Of a stretch of 64,000 nucleotides of DNA, positions 35,001-47,629 are shown piece by piece. Every line of letters begins with the position of its first letter. Position 1 is the first letter of the stretch. The notes below the pieces were generated by a model that was not told where the DNA came from, searched no databases, and was given only the letters and a program-made list of their open reading frames with translations. The translations under genes were made by a program, and so were the position numbers. Where the stretch lies: positions 310,001 to 374,000 of the forward strand of contig JABVXV010000025.1 of NCBI GenBank assembly GCA_013365325.1, written 5' to 3'. Source of the DNA: Dipetalonema caudispina (Eukaryota > Nematoda > Chromadorea > Rhabditida > Onchocercidae).

Positions 35001-38000
35001 CTTTTTCAACTTAAAGAATTAGTAATTTCCGATTGTTCTTTGCTGTGAAAAAATTATTATTCCTCATTAAATTAAAGCTTATAAGTGAATTCGGTGGATA
35101 ATGAAAATTAACTACAGGGAAATGACGAAAGCTCCAGAAATCACAAGTCATTTACGTGATGCGCAAGTCGACGAAGGTAATCGATTCGAATTTACCGCTT
35201 ATATCAAAGGTGAACCAGTCCCTGAAATACGATGGTTTAAGGTAAATTTCCGCATTGATCAATAGTGTAAAGCATCAATTTAATCTTAAGTATCATAGAT
35301 GGCATCTTTAACGAAATATACTCTGGTAGCGCTTCTTTTGCATATTGCATTCGAATTATGTGCTATTCACATGACGGAAATATTATGCGATAAGCCTACA
35401 AATTCTTCAATATTTATTCTTTTAGGATGGTCGTGATGTAAAGGATAATATTGATTACCGTACTGCATTCGTCAACGGGGTTGCCACTTTGACCATCGAT
35501 GAGACGTTTGTAGAAGACACTGCCGTTTACACGGTACGTGCTCAGAATGTCGCCGGCTTGGCTGAATCTTCAGCAAAACTTGTTGTCAAATGTAGGTTTC
35601 AAAGTTATTTCGAATAGTTCAACTTTTAGCGCATGGAGAATTGAGCATTAGCTACTTTCACTAGAAAAACCATAGTTCAATTCCCATATCTGTTTGAATT
35701 TTATACTCATCTTGCTTTACAAATACCGGATATTGCCATTTAAAATTTGAAATTATAATGAGATTTTGTAGTTCAAATTGTTGAGCAAAAGTTTTGGGAT
35801 GAAAGTGTGGCAGATTAATAGCTTATTAAAAAATTTTGAGAATAAATTCGAAGTATTTATAAGTCTTTAAAATTTTTGGGAATAAACATAATTCCGATAA
35901 GATTGGAAAGTGAAGAAATCGCTAAAATAAATGATCAAAATGTTATATCAGATTTGTATTGTTGGTAGCTATAATTTTGGCAAAAAAAAAAAAAAAAAAA
36001 AAAAAACAGTAGAAAACGACTGTTTTATTAAATTTTTTAAAAATTTTTACAGCTCAGAGTGTGATGGGGCGACAGATGGAGGAATCATTCAAGCCGCGTT
36101 TCATCCGACAGTTGCGCAATATTACCATCACGGAGGGTGACGATGCCTTCCTTGATTGCATTATTATAGCCATTCCTGAGCCAAAGGTGTCAATTCTTTT
36201 TCTTTTCAATCATTAGAAATAACGAATGCTTGCGAATCTTTGCATCCATTTGACTACTTCTTGACAATGAATGAATATATCGAACGATAGAACAAATTGA
36301 ATAATTACAGTTTTGATGAGTAGGATAGATTGCAGTTGTTGATGTGATATTGCAATGATTTGATAATATATAATTATTATCATAGTCGTAACATCATTAC
36401 TTCTTTCTTATTATACCTGTGGTAGTACTTATTTCAATATTGTTGGATTAGAAAGTAATCATTTTCTTATTTTATTTGAATTCTTTGGTATGAATTGGAT
36501 GGATTTGTTTAAATATATTCGAATCTCTAAAGGATTGGGCTTAAAACTGCGATTGAATCTTTTAACTTTTTTAAAATCGAAAATAATATGCTGTGGAAGT
36601 AAAATTTTGATGCAGGTAGTTTGGTATAAAGAAGAGGAAGCGATCAAGGAATCGGAACGCATTGAACTTAAATTTGAAGGCGATCATTGTTCTTTGAAAG
36701 TGAAGAATACAGGGATGAGTGATGCTGGTCTTTATACTATCAAAGCAACGAATACCGTTGGTGAAGCTACCAACTTCTGCCGTCTAACTGTGCAATCACC
36801 GTCAACTCCAAGAAGTTCGATGATACCACCTTCAACATCTTCAGAACGAAAGTTTTCACTAATCACACCATCATTTGCACCGCCACTTACCAATCAAGTC
36901 GTTCGGGAAGGTGCAAGGACTATTTTCGAGGTTTGTGAATTTTCTTTATTATTTCAAATTTTAAAATTTAAAAAAGTGAAGATAAAAAAAAGTTAATATT
37001 GATTTGAAATGCTTGGTATTATTCAGGTACGCGTATTTGGAGAACCACCACCAACGGTTCATTGGAAACATAACGATAGACCATTGTATACAACTCTGGA
37101 TACACGTACGGAGAGCGATATTAATGGATGGTATCGAGTTGTCATCGAAAATACTCTTCCTCAACATTCCGGAATGTATACTGTTATCGCAAAGGTATCG
37201 ATATCCGTTATGCATAGAGGAATGGAATTATCTTATTTGTCGATATTATTAATTACAAGGGAGATTGAAAATAATGATAAATAAAGCTTGAAAATAAATG
37301 ATTATTTTCAGAATAAGGCAGGTGAAGCACGATCTGGTGCGACATTAAATGTAGAATCTCGACAGATACCACTAGAACAGAATGAAACAAATGTTGTTCA
37401 AACTATGGTAAGCAATTCTTCAGTTATTCTTTCAGATCTTTTTAATTTTCCATTTGATTTAAACTTGAGAAAATGTATGAATTTTGTCTACAATAAAAAA
37501 TTCAGCTAGATTTTCCAGACAGAAGGTTTCTGGAGTGATTCCGCGATAATGTCATCACCGACGCCACCGCCTATACCTAAACATCGGTATCATTCAGAAA
37601 TTGAAGAATACACTGAGAAGCTAATCACCGAAATTGGTCATTTTTATACCTTGTATTCCTAATATAATAAGTCTTATTGAATTTTTAACATTTTAGCATT
37701 AGTGCCAATATTTCAATATTTCAGTTCACTACTATCCTATCAGGTTTAGGCCTTCTTCTTGCAATACTTTTTGTTTTAGGCATAACTCATTTCTAATAGA
37801 ATTTATTACGGATGATATGAAGCAGCTATAGAACGTTTCATTTTTGGTTTCTTTCATAAATATAATCTTGCAGAGTTCTACATGAAATTGATCGATGTTA
37901 CAGGTTGTAGTCCTACCGCTACTGTACCGGAATTCATTCGACCATTCCAGAACGAATATATTGTCAAAGAAGGAGAAAAATTCAAGATGGATTGCTTGAT

Positions 38001-41000
38001 GATTGGTAATCCACGCCCCAAAGTGCGCTGGTATTTCAACAATCAGATCATAAATATTAATTCGAAATTCTGCACGGTAAGTTAGATATCATGATATCGC
38101 TGTAAAAATTGTAAATGATGAATGAGGAAATCAGCTCACTTTTCCTTACGTTTGTTTCTCATTTGATTAGAATCAGAAGCAACGAATTTGCATGAGTATC
38201 ATTCTCAACATCTGATATTCCTTGGAATCCTTCATGTTTATGACTAATAACAATAACAATCCTGAAAAAGCTCAACTTATTCCGTCAAATTTCCACATGA
38301 GCATTAAATTCCTCAAAATCACTCTGAAATTTCTAAAAGATTATATAGATGGAAATTTATCGATCTAAAAATTATTTATTTTCACTATTCCCTGACAAAC
38401 AAATGAAGCAGACAGAATATATCATCTTGAAATGACTTACATAAACAGGCATTTTGCGCTAGCGGATATCCAAAATTCCCATTTTTCTTGATATTTATTT
38501 TTCAATTATGTGTTTTACTTTATAATTTCCTTTCTTTGTATTGCAATAATTCTCAAGAAAAAACAATATCAATAATCCCATATGAAATTAATGACCACAT
38601 GAAATTAATGGTTCCATAAATGTCCTCTGAAGGTTAAGATTCTTTTCTTGCTCTATTCTTCTTATACATTGTTTAATCGCCAAGAAACAAGTATCATAAA
38701 TGGAATAAATATATAAGTTTAATGATCATTAATGAGTATACAAATATTTTTAATAAATTTATAGAAGTAGTCTCATCACTAAATAAATATATGTGCGGAT
38801 AGGATTTTTAAATATCTTTTCTAAAAGTTTTTGTTTTAAGCGATATTGTCCAGAGACATAAAACCTAAGAATTACATCTACTATATTTTGTTTTGCTAAT
38901 TTGAAGATTATCACTTCACTATTGCACATATTCAAGCCTTCAAAAGAAAAGTGAACTTATTTCTAATAAATTGAAAAATCTTTTCTTTTCACTGAAATTA
39001 AATTCTGTTTAACTAGGCTTTTAATTTTTCTTTAAACATAAAAATATATTTCTCTAATTGAACAAATTATCAGCATGAGAATAATGTAATTAGTGTCAGA
39101 TACTTATTTTGAATCAGAATTCTGAACTTGACCATCTACAATTTTCAAGAAACTTTTAGTTGGATGATCACTTCTAATACTCTCTCAGAATTCAATTGAG
39201 GAACATTGCAGTTTTCAAACATTGGTGACACGTATTCGGCAATTTTGGAACCGGCTCGTTTAGATCATGCCGGTGTTTATAAGATGACGGCAGAGAACAT
39301 ACGAGGTGAAACGGAATCTGTATTTGTGGTACGCGTGCTACCGCGATTTGTAAAACCTGCAACAGTTGAGGTTACCAGAATACTACATTATACTTTTTGA
39401 AGATATTTAGCAATTTATTTGTTTCATCACAGATATGCAATTATCATTCTAAATTTTGTCAATATTTTTTGGGAAATATTTTTAAAGTATTTTTTCCATT
39501 TTAAAATTGGCCTTTTTTATTTTCAGCATGTTCATGTAACCGAAGAATATGGTGCCTATGAGTATAAACAGTTAATACCCGATGAACAGTTCTCACAACA
39601 GGTCTTATCACAACTTGAAAAAAATAAACTGAATTTTCCTCAAGAAGAAAATAGAAGTTTTGATAATATGAAGATTAAAGGAATTGAGGGAACATTGGTA
39701 TTACTACAGAGGGGAGAAGAGATTAGTATGAAAACTTAATTTCATTCGTTCAAATTAAATCGAGCATAATGACAAGTGTTCTTCAAATCTAACTTCCATC
39801 ACTCCTTTCTCCATCGAAACTTAGACTTCATAAAAATTACATCTTTGGTTCACACATTTTTCATTATATTCTTTTTATTGGGAATAATTATTTCAACAAA
39901 AGAAATTGAATGAACAAATTTGCAAACTATATTATGTTATAGATTGGATTCCTTCCCTTGAATTAGTATTTTAACGGTTTTCTTATTTAACTTTTGGATT
40001 GACAATGACAAGGCCATCCTCTAAAATACATTTACTGAATAAGGCCTATTCAATAAGCAGCTATATCATTCATATTATATATCCACTACTGCTTTTTCTT
40101 GGCTGGTTAAAAAAGCCAATGAACAATATATTTTAATCCTTGAAAAAGAGTGTTTTGCCGTACTAAAAGTACTTACTATTATGGCCTCATTCTTAAAGAA
40201 GACTTTAGACGAGAAGTTTGGTTAATTCAAATCACTTCCTACTACATTGAATGATTGTTTGAAATGTCTTCCCACTCATTTTCCTTCACAAAATCTTATA
40301 TTTAAGACTTCTAGTATATTCTTTCTTCTCTTTAACCTGACCTGAGTAACTCATTTTCCGGAAGCAACAATTAGGCAATATCAAGATAAAGTCCAGTTGA
40401 AAATGCTATGTCACATATTAGCGAATTAAAACCAAATGGCTCCAAAACCATAAATTTTTTCTAACAAACAATGTATGCCTAGCTCCTTTACAAACGGACT
40501 TCAAAAGCGTGCCGTTGCATATAACAACCGGTAGCCATAGTAACTTTATTGTGACATTGGAAATCTATCAAGGATAAACTGCGTCACAGCACGTTGCTTT
40601 ATTTAGTGAATTTCAATTTAATTAAAACTTATGCCATTAAATTGCTTAGCTTAAATCAAACTCTGAAATTAAATAATACATTATTAAAATAAGATGAATT
40701 ATCTTTTCAAATTAATCCTAATCTAGTTTTTGGAATAAAATTACTCGAAGTTGTTTGAAAATTTGGAAATTTCAAAAGACTATTTATTTTTTTTCAGTTA
40801 GATTATGTGAATGGTAATCTAAGGATGCGTGAAGAGGAACAACGTCGTCTATTAGCCAAGCAACATGCGACAAGACTTCTCTCTCCTCCTCCAGCAAAGA
40901 AACAACAATTACAGACAACATATTCCCAACAGGTAAGATTTAATTTTGAAGTATATTGATAGACTTAATTGAATAAATCAATTATATGTATGAAAATTAA

Positions 41001-44000
41001 ATAACTGCAAAATGATCATAATCGAAAGTATTACTTCTTTCTATCATTTTCATCGATCTTTCCATAGGATTCTTCAATATTATTTTCTATGCTTTTCTCC
41101 ATATTACTAATTTCAGTAAATTGTTTGATTTCTCTACAAATTAAAGTAATCAAAAGCCCGCTAACTAATTTTCCATAAGATTTCATTTTATGATTAACTC
41201 AAATTTATGGATCCAGTCGTCATCTAACTAACTTTTCATCCAACTCGTTTAACCTTTCTTTACAATTTGAAGAGATCAATTTTGACTTCATTCTGAAATC
41301 AGCATGTCATGAGATTGATAGGAGAAATTTTTGGAAAATTACTAAATTCTTGATTTGAAGAATTCCTGAAGTGAGTTCATGATTTTTAAACGATTCCATC
41401 AGTTGTGTAGAGATATCATTTTTTGACTTATTCATCAGGATGAATGGATAGAAAATGAATAAATAAGTTATGGATGAATGAATTTGAATTTGGAATAGAT
41501 AGATGAGAGGATTTATTTTATTAATGTGGATTGATAATTTCAAAACATCAAATATGGTATTCAGTTTAAACTTTCGAACATCTAATAAGTTAAATTTTTT
41601 CTTCTTTCTGACTTATTTTTAGGCAAAATTCATATTGATGACTGTTTATATGTCATTTGTATCATCTCAAATCAATCTTTAGTTCTGTTTTTTTTTTTCG
41701 GTTCGCTTCATTTACATAGAAATTACTGCATGAAATCATCCATCCAGAAAATTCATAGAATATAGCGTTTATTCAATTTTTTCTTGTCTTTTCAAAATCT
41801 ACTTGTTATTTTATAATAAAAGCCTTTAATTTAAAATGCAATCATTTTCGACTGTTCTTAATCCCTATGTTTTAGGCTTACAGTGAATTATTCTGGTAAG
41901 GCTCAAATAAATTTGCTAATATTCTGAAAACATTTCAATATTTCTGCAAAGAAAATGAATTATTGAATCTATTTCATCATATCTGTCAATGTTCAGTGTT
42001 CCATTTAATGTTAATTGCGATTAGGTAATAATCAATGATAAGCAATTAATTATTTTCCTGCAGCAAATTAAACTCATGAATGGGACACTAACGCATATGA
42101 ATTTGTTTGCTTCTATGAATTTGCTAATTGTTATCTATCGGTGATTCATACTTTTTCACTTTTAGCAGAATTTAGCAGAGTGCTATGATAATGAAGATAA
42201 CCGAGAACTTGGTCGACCGCCGCATTTCACGCAAACTTTGGTATCTGCAGTGGCTGTTTGCGGCGATGAAACTAACTTCCAAGGCATTGTTATCGGTAAA
42301 AAATTTCAACGTTTCCTTTTTACAAATTGATTATTTGAAAGTCAAAATACTCAAAAGATAAAGCAATTTTTAATGCGACTAGGTATTTATAAAGGTAAGG
42401 ATATATTTATGAAAGTCAGGTGTGAATTTAAAATGGCGATGCTTACTCTTTGTTAGTGATTTAAGTTAATTTCAGCTTGTCAGATGCCCTAAGTAGGCTC
42501 GTTCTCATCAACTTTGATAGTTTTGAGGTATAAAAGGTCGAGAGAGAAGTTATATTGCATAGTAAGAATGAAATGGATATCTTTGATAATTTGCAAGCAG
42601 CTTTAATTGTTCCTTTCAGTATTATCAAACATGCATAATATTGGAAATTTAAGATTTTAATCATTTTTAGTTCTTTCTATTTATAATATTAAGCTTAAAT
42701 CCTTGGTACTACTCAGTGTAATTTCTGGTACAAGTAATATTTTGTGCAATATTTTAAGGATGGCCTACTCCCGAAGTTACTTGGACGAAGGATGGTGTTC
42801 CAATATCGAAAGCTACCAATCCAGAATTAACTTTCTCCAACATAGGTGGTCATGTATCATTGACCTTTCCTACTTCACAACTTGAACATTCCGGCAAATA
42901 TATGTGTACCGCCAAGAATGCTTCTGGTGTTGCCACTTCAAGTGCCCAACTGGTTGTCAGACGTATGTTGCAACTTCTTGTTCTTTACTTGTCTAAGATT
43001 CAATTTAACAAATGAATATTTCCTAGTTGAAATCCAAAACTTCAATATTAAACATCAATCATAACAGTAATAGAGAGTTCAAGTTTATATATAATAGGTC
43101 TTTGTTCAATTAAATCTGTTTTTATTTAGTTCCATTGTTTATAAATAATTCAACTATTATTTTCAAGTTAATCGAGTGCATTTTATTTACCTATTCGGTG
43201 CCGTTTTTAACTTTCAACCTATTTTAATCCTTTTTTTTTTCTTTTAAATTTCACTATGCTTCCTATATCACTTGTTTTTTATTTGATCCAGGAATTTGTT
43301 TTAGCACGAACTGTAGCACCTGACTTTGCGCGGCGGTTGATTAGCGAAGAAGTGGCAGAAGGTGATCAATTGAAATGGACTGTTCAGGTAACCGGTGATC
43401 CAATACCGGCGGTAACTTGGATGAGGAATGGCCTCGTTATTCCGCACTGTGATGAAGTTCGCCTCATTGATGTCAGTTGCAGTTTTTTTTTTTTTTCTTT
43501 TTTACAATAACTTATCGGAAGTATTTATTTTTTAAGTAGAAGATGGAAGTTGGGTTACGATTGATACTATGATCAGATTTAGTGTATTGCAAAATTTAGA
43601 AGTAATTATTTAGTCATGAGACGAAGTTGAAAAAGAGAGAGAGCATTCTGGTGGGATTCTGTTCTGCACATAATCGAATCTCAATATCTTTTGGGTTCTT
43701 CTAATTTTGTAAGCAATGATAAAATTCTTTCCAGGAAGGTAATGGCGTACATTCGATGATTATTGTTAAAGTTGAAATGGCGGACAGTGGACAGTTTACT
43801 TGTCTTGCCGAAAATATTGCCGGCGAAGCTCGTAGTACAGCCGATCTCGTAATACGACCTGCTGGCTCTGAACCGGGTAGTTATTTCCACGTAACAAAGG
43901 TAGTTTTTGCTTTTTGCCGAATTTCTGACCATCGGAATTTTAAATGTTCCTGCTTAGATGGCAAATTAAAAAAAGAATTCAGAATTTTCGTTCAAGTCCA

Positions 44001-44337
44001 AAATTAACCCTTCTAACTCATTAATCCCATCCTTGTATTATTTCTTTTTTATGACTTACACTTTTCTCTATTAAGTTTCCCTATTTACTCTTTACGAAAT
44101 CCGATATTCAGGAATGTATTTCAGAATTCGACAAGAGATAAATACCTCAAATTGTATCATTTTATCTTTCAATATAGATGATGGACTGTTGTCAAGTTGA
44201 ATAAAAATCAAATAAATTTCATTGTATGCGAGAAATAAAACATGTCGATATTACAGGTGACGCAGGAGAAGAAGGTAAAAGGTGAGGAAGTAAATCGAAA
44301 CGAAAGTTTTGCAATTGAAAATCCGCGTACAAGCTAA
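29017..44337 (+). CDS. Spectrin-repeat/coiled-coil plus six-Ig scaffold protein (CCDC141-like N-terminus, titin/kettin-like C-terminus)
   Basis: Thirty phase-compatible exons: 29017-29046, 29935-30057, 30439-30642, 30765-30864, 31118-31263, 31837-32019, 32245-32421, 32721-32960, 33094-33222, 33367-33516, 33797-33950, 34190-34380, 34488-34668, 34872-34992, 35118-35241, 35426-35591, 36053-36186, 36616-36930, 37027-37194, 37312-37407, 37519-37636, 37874-38076, 39212-39370, 39527-39697, 40798-40932, 42166-42295, 42759-42962, 43305-43471, 43735-43899, 44257-44337; about 1,554 residues. Residues 11-709 are helical spectrin-like. The start (MLELGENVEETSALL, VHVYEAMAESLGTAWKEL) resembles vertebrate CCDC141. 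I-set Ig domains lie at about 712-806, 815-920, 935-1040, 1094-1200, 1320-1417 and 1420-1515, each with the EG, xxW and DxGxYxxxAxN marks. The tail GSYFHVTKVTQEKKVKGEEV recalls titin/kettin proteins. It is probably an intracellular muscle or cytoskeletal scaffold. Exon 24's end is uncertain. AATAAA is at 44635-44640. Confidence 0.85.
35982..36006 (+). repeat. Poly(A) run of 25 inside an intron
   Basis: An uninterrupted A run lies in the intron between the exons at 35426-35591 and 36053-36186. It is likely slippage-prone and a source of assembly or length variation. Confidence 0.9.
38077..39211 (+). other. Large intron inside Ig domain 4
   Basis: This 1.1 kb intron splits the fourth Ig domain between its C'-strand (...NSKFCT) and the following strand (FSNIGDTYSAIL). 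I found no exon-like segment in it on either strand. Confidence 0.5.
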
Positions 44338-44802
44338 AATTGCATTTTTCCTTAGTATGTCGTTGATGTTCGATTATATTATTAATTCGATTAATTTCTT
44401 TTTTTTTTTTTTCTTTTTGTTGCGAAGTTATCTTACTCGAATGCTACAATTATTATTGGTGCTTTCACTGTCATAAAGTTTCGAATGAGTTTTAATGATT
44501 TGTTCGTTGAAAGACATGTCAACAAATACGTTAGGGAATTACTCTAATGAGTCATTGTAAATGTAATTAAGAGCTATCTAGTCGTTGCAGAAAAAAGCTA
44601 TAAATTAGATTAGGTATTGTTACGATAATTTATCAATAAAATGGGATATCATTGACAGTGATACTTTGTAAACGAGTTAAAATATCAAAGTACTATGTAG
44701 TTGAATGAAATTTTATGTTTATTATAGCCATTCAATTTATTTAAACTTCATGGACTATTTTGATGACAAAAGAATAAACAGTTGAAGTAAGAGAAAAAAG
44801 AA
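44338..44802. other. Tail-to-tail intergenic region
   Basis: A 465-base gap separates the convergent spectrin-Ig and LAMP-like genes. AATAAA on the plus strand (44635-44640) and TTTATT at 44718-44723 (AATAAA on the minus strand) give each gene its own 3' signal, so transcripts could come within about 100 bases of each other. Confidence 0.5.
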
Positions 44803-46092
44803 CTAGGTAAGTGATTCGTAAAGTTTCTTTCTAATAGGATGTGACTGTCTGCGGAAAGTGTATCCAACCATCAGTGAAACCGATGTTATACAAAGGACTA
44901 TTCCGGAAAAAATTGTCATCCGACTTTCGAAACTTTTTGCCAATGTTCGTCGTCGTGTACTCCCACAAATGAATACTGAATAGAAAGCTTTCCAATTATA
45001 AGCTTGGAAAGTTCATCATGGTTAATTTTAATAAATATTAAAATATAACATACAATTTGGATGTTTGCCGATGACGTGGTACGGTTGCGCATTAATTTCT
45101 GGATTTAATTCGAGGATATAGTCCTTGAAATGTCTATTGGTTAGTGTTAAATTAAGTTTATCGTGACATACAAATTTCTGCTTCAGCGGAGCACTCATCA
45201 ACACTTCTTCCGATGAAAATTCGACTGATTGCTCTTCAAAAATTTTTTACGCATTTCGATATTCAAAAGTTTTTGCGATTCATTTAAGATGTTTGAAGCC
45301 CAAAAACGGATCTATGATAGAAAAACAAGCAAAAATTAATTTTGTATAGACTCAACTTACTGGCATAGGATTCAGAGTAAGAAACCGTTTTCAATTGCCA
45401 CCGAAGCACTTCTAAATGATTTACGGGATCTTTCACGTAAGCCTTAAAAGCAGTTTCAATTTTTTATAATTGTTTATTAAGTCAGTTGCGAAAAGATGAA
45501 ACTTTTGTGTAATTTTATATGCAAACTTATTTCAATATGATATCAATCCAAACTTCAATTTGTCAACAAATCGAATACATTGCTACAAAAACTTTTACCG
45601 TTTTGAAGGATAAGGTAAGTTGTTTCCTACGTCCTTGCTTTTTCCAGTTTGCTTTAAATTCCGCCTTACTACTGTTTGTGTCACTGCCCGCACAGTATCC
45701 ACTCAACTTCACTTTTGGTGATGTTAATTCGGGTATCTAAACAACTATTTCAATCTGTAGTAATAGGAATGATTTTAAGTTCGATACTTTACCGCACCTA
45801 TCGAAAAATCAATCTCAAGAAGAAAAGAAATTAATTTGTCTCTTTTCCATGTTATTTCAGATTTTCATCCTCATATTTAATTTTGTCCACTCTCTGCACA
45901 TCAAATATATGAAGTATTCATTACCTCAGTTACAATATTTGTACCATTTAAATTGAAGTTATATAATTGCGCCGAAAACTTTAATAACAGACACGGTACA
46001 CCATACTGATCTTCAAGGCCAAATTCACCACTTTCATTATTTTTCAAAGGTAAGTAATTACAGCAAGCGATAATAGCAAGATCTGGAAACAT
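44803..46092 (-). CDS. LAMP-family lysosomal membrane glycoprotein
   Basis: Five minus exons, 45925-46092, 45599-45736, 45361-45442, 45054-45224 and 44803-44975, keep one frame (243 residues). The luminal part has two cysteine pairs spaced as in one LAMP domain: Cys34 (YGVPCLLLKF) with Cys71 (LSGYCAGS), and Cys149 (PLKQKFVCHD) with Cys190 (FICGS). It has several N-glycosylation sequons and the typical MSAPL..FVC and LNLTLTN blocks. Residues 206-225 form the only membrane helix. The 18-residue cytosolic tail ends LYESLT, where YESL is a YxxPhi sorting signal for lysosomes or endosomes. It should be a type I glycoprotein like LMP-1/LMP-2 or UNC-46. The N-terminus is uncertain: the listed ATG gives a weak signal peptide, and TTTCCAG at 46084-46090 may mark an upstream exon. 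Confidence 0.75.
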
Positions 46093-47629
46093 TGCAATAT
46101 TTCATTGCAAAATATTGCATTAAACATTGCAAAATTTTGCATTTAATTCATAGACAATAAAAGCCACTTGCATGGGAAAATAAACAATTCAATTTATCAT
46201 TAATCCATTCATTATTTAATAGTTAACAAATAAATTCATTTTCAACTGCACTACACAACCACAAGCAGCGTTTATTCTATTATCACAAATGATACTTTAC
46301 ATTCTCAGTTGTGTTTTCCATTCTTGATATGTACACATAAAATGTGAAATGCTTCATAATATAAAATGTGAGCTACCAAATCACTGTATCATAAATTTCG
46401 ATCAATCAATTTAATGATCTAATCATAATTTTTAATGGTCTATTCAAATATCGAACAGCATACCTATGCAAATGATGAAAGTCAGTGGTGAAACCCTGCT
46501 TGACATCAGTTTTTGGAAGAAAAGGCGAAGAAGAAGTAACCAAAAAGGAAGGAATGAAAAATGAAGCAAAACAAAAGACTAATCTTAATGTATCGATTTA
46601 AAGGAAGAATTATTCTTTTGAAGCACTTATGATGCTCATTAAAGCCACTTCAAAATTCGTTATCAGAAATTTTATGTATTACTCTTCCATACCAAACAAA
46701 ATGCTTTTCCTTATAAGATATTTTTCCAATAAAGCGTCGTATATTTTTTGTTAATAAAGGTTATGGTGATCGATTCTTGATAATAAGCATTAAAATTCTG
46801 GATGGTATCAATGAAAAAGGAAATATATTTTTGTATGAACGATAGGATAGTGATAAAATCAATGTAATATTTCTAGGATTAACATGCAGGATAGGTTCAT
46901 ATGTCCTTATCATTCTTAAGCAGACTTATGGTATCAGCCATAAGACAGTTGTCTTTAAGCATTCGCTTGATGGCTCATTAGCTCATTATTAGATTTTTTT
47001 TTCTTCCTTCTCTGTCTTGTACTTCGTTTTCCAACTTTTCTTTTCTATTTCACTATTAATTTCTTGATTAAATGTCTATTCGTAGTAGTAGCAGTAAGTG
47101 ATATTAATCTTATCACTATCATTCTTGCAATGCAGAAAAAATAATTTTCTATCTCATGGATAAATAAATATTACGATCATTATACTATTATTAATAGAAA
47201 GACCGCCGTCATTACTGCATTCTTCATTTATATCATTCGCGAGGATTCAATATATCAGTTATTATTCATAGGTTTAACATAATTCAATGAATGTGATAAT
47301 GATAAGGAAAAGGGAAATTCTTCATCTTTGACAACAAGCAGATTATCATCATTTATTCAAATAAAGCTTCTTTTTTGAAATTTCAATTTGAGATAATCAG
47401 TGAATGCTCCTCCATTTTATTCGTGTTACGCAACAAAACGCATTTCTTATTTTACAAAAAGCTTAAAATCAGCGCTGCATAAATGTCAAAAGAAAAGCAA
47501 GATGAAATATTGTTGAACTCAAAATTAACAGTCGGCAACTGACGTCACTTTAGTATCAGTATAATCACAATATTAAATTTTATGACAAAGAATATTATTA
47601 GAAAATACATTAATTTCTTTGTGGTACAT
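46093..47629. other. Intergenic upstream of the LAMP-like gene
   Basis: No supported exon. The region should contain the LAMP-like promoter and possibly its first exon. TTTATT at 47352-47357 is a possible minus-strand polyadenylation signal for the next gene. Confidence 0.4.

Noticed and set aside
44840..44983. Plus-strand open segment CDCLRKVYPTISETDVIQ ending in TAG after an AATAG acceptor
   Set aside because: It is the reverse strand of the LAMP-like membrane exon. The minus reading keeps frame over five exons and gives a membrane helix.
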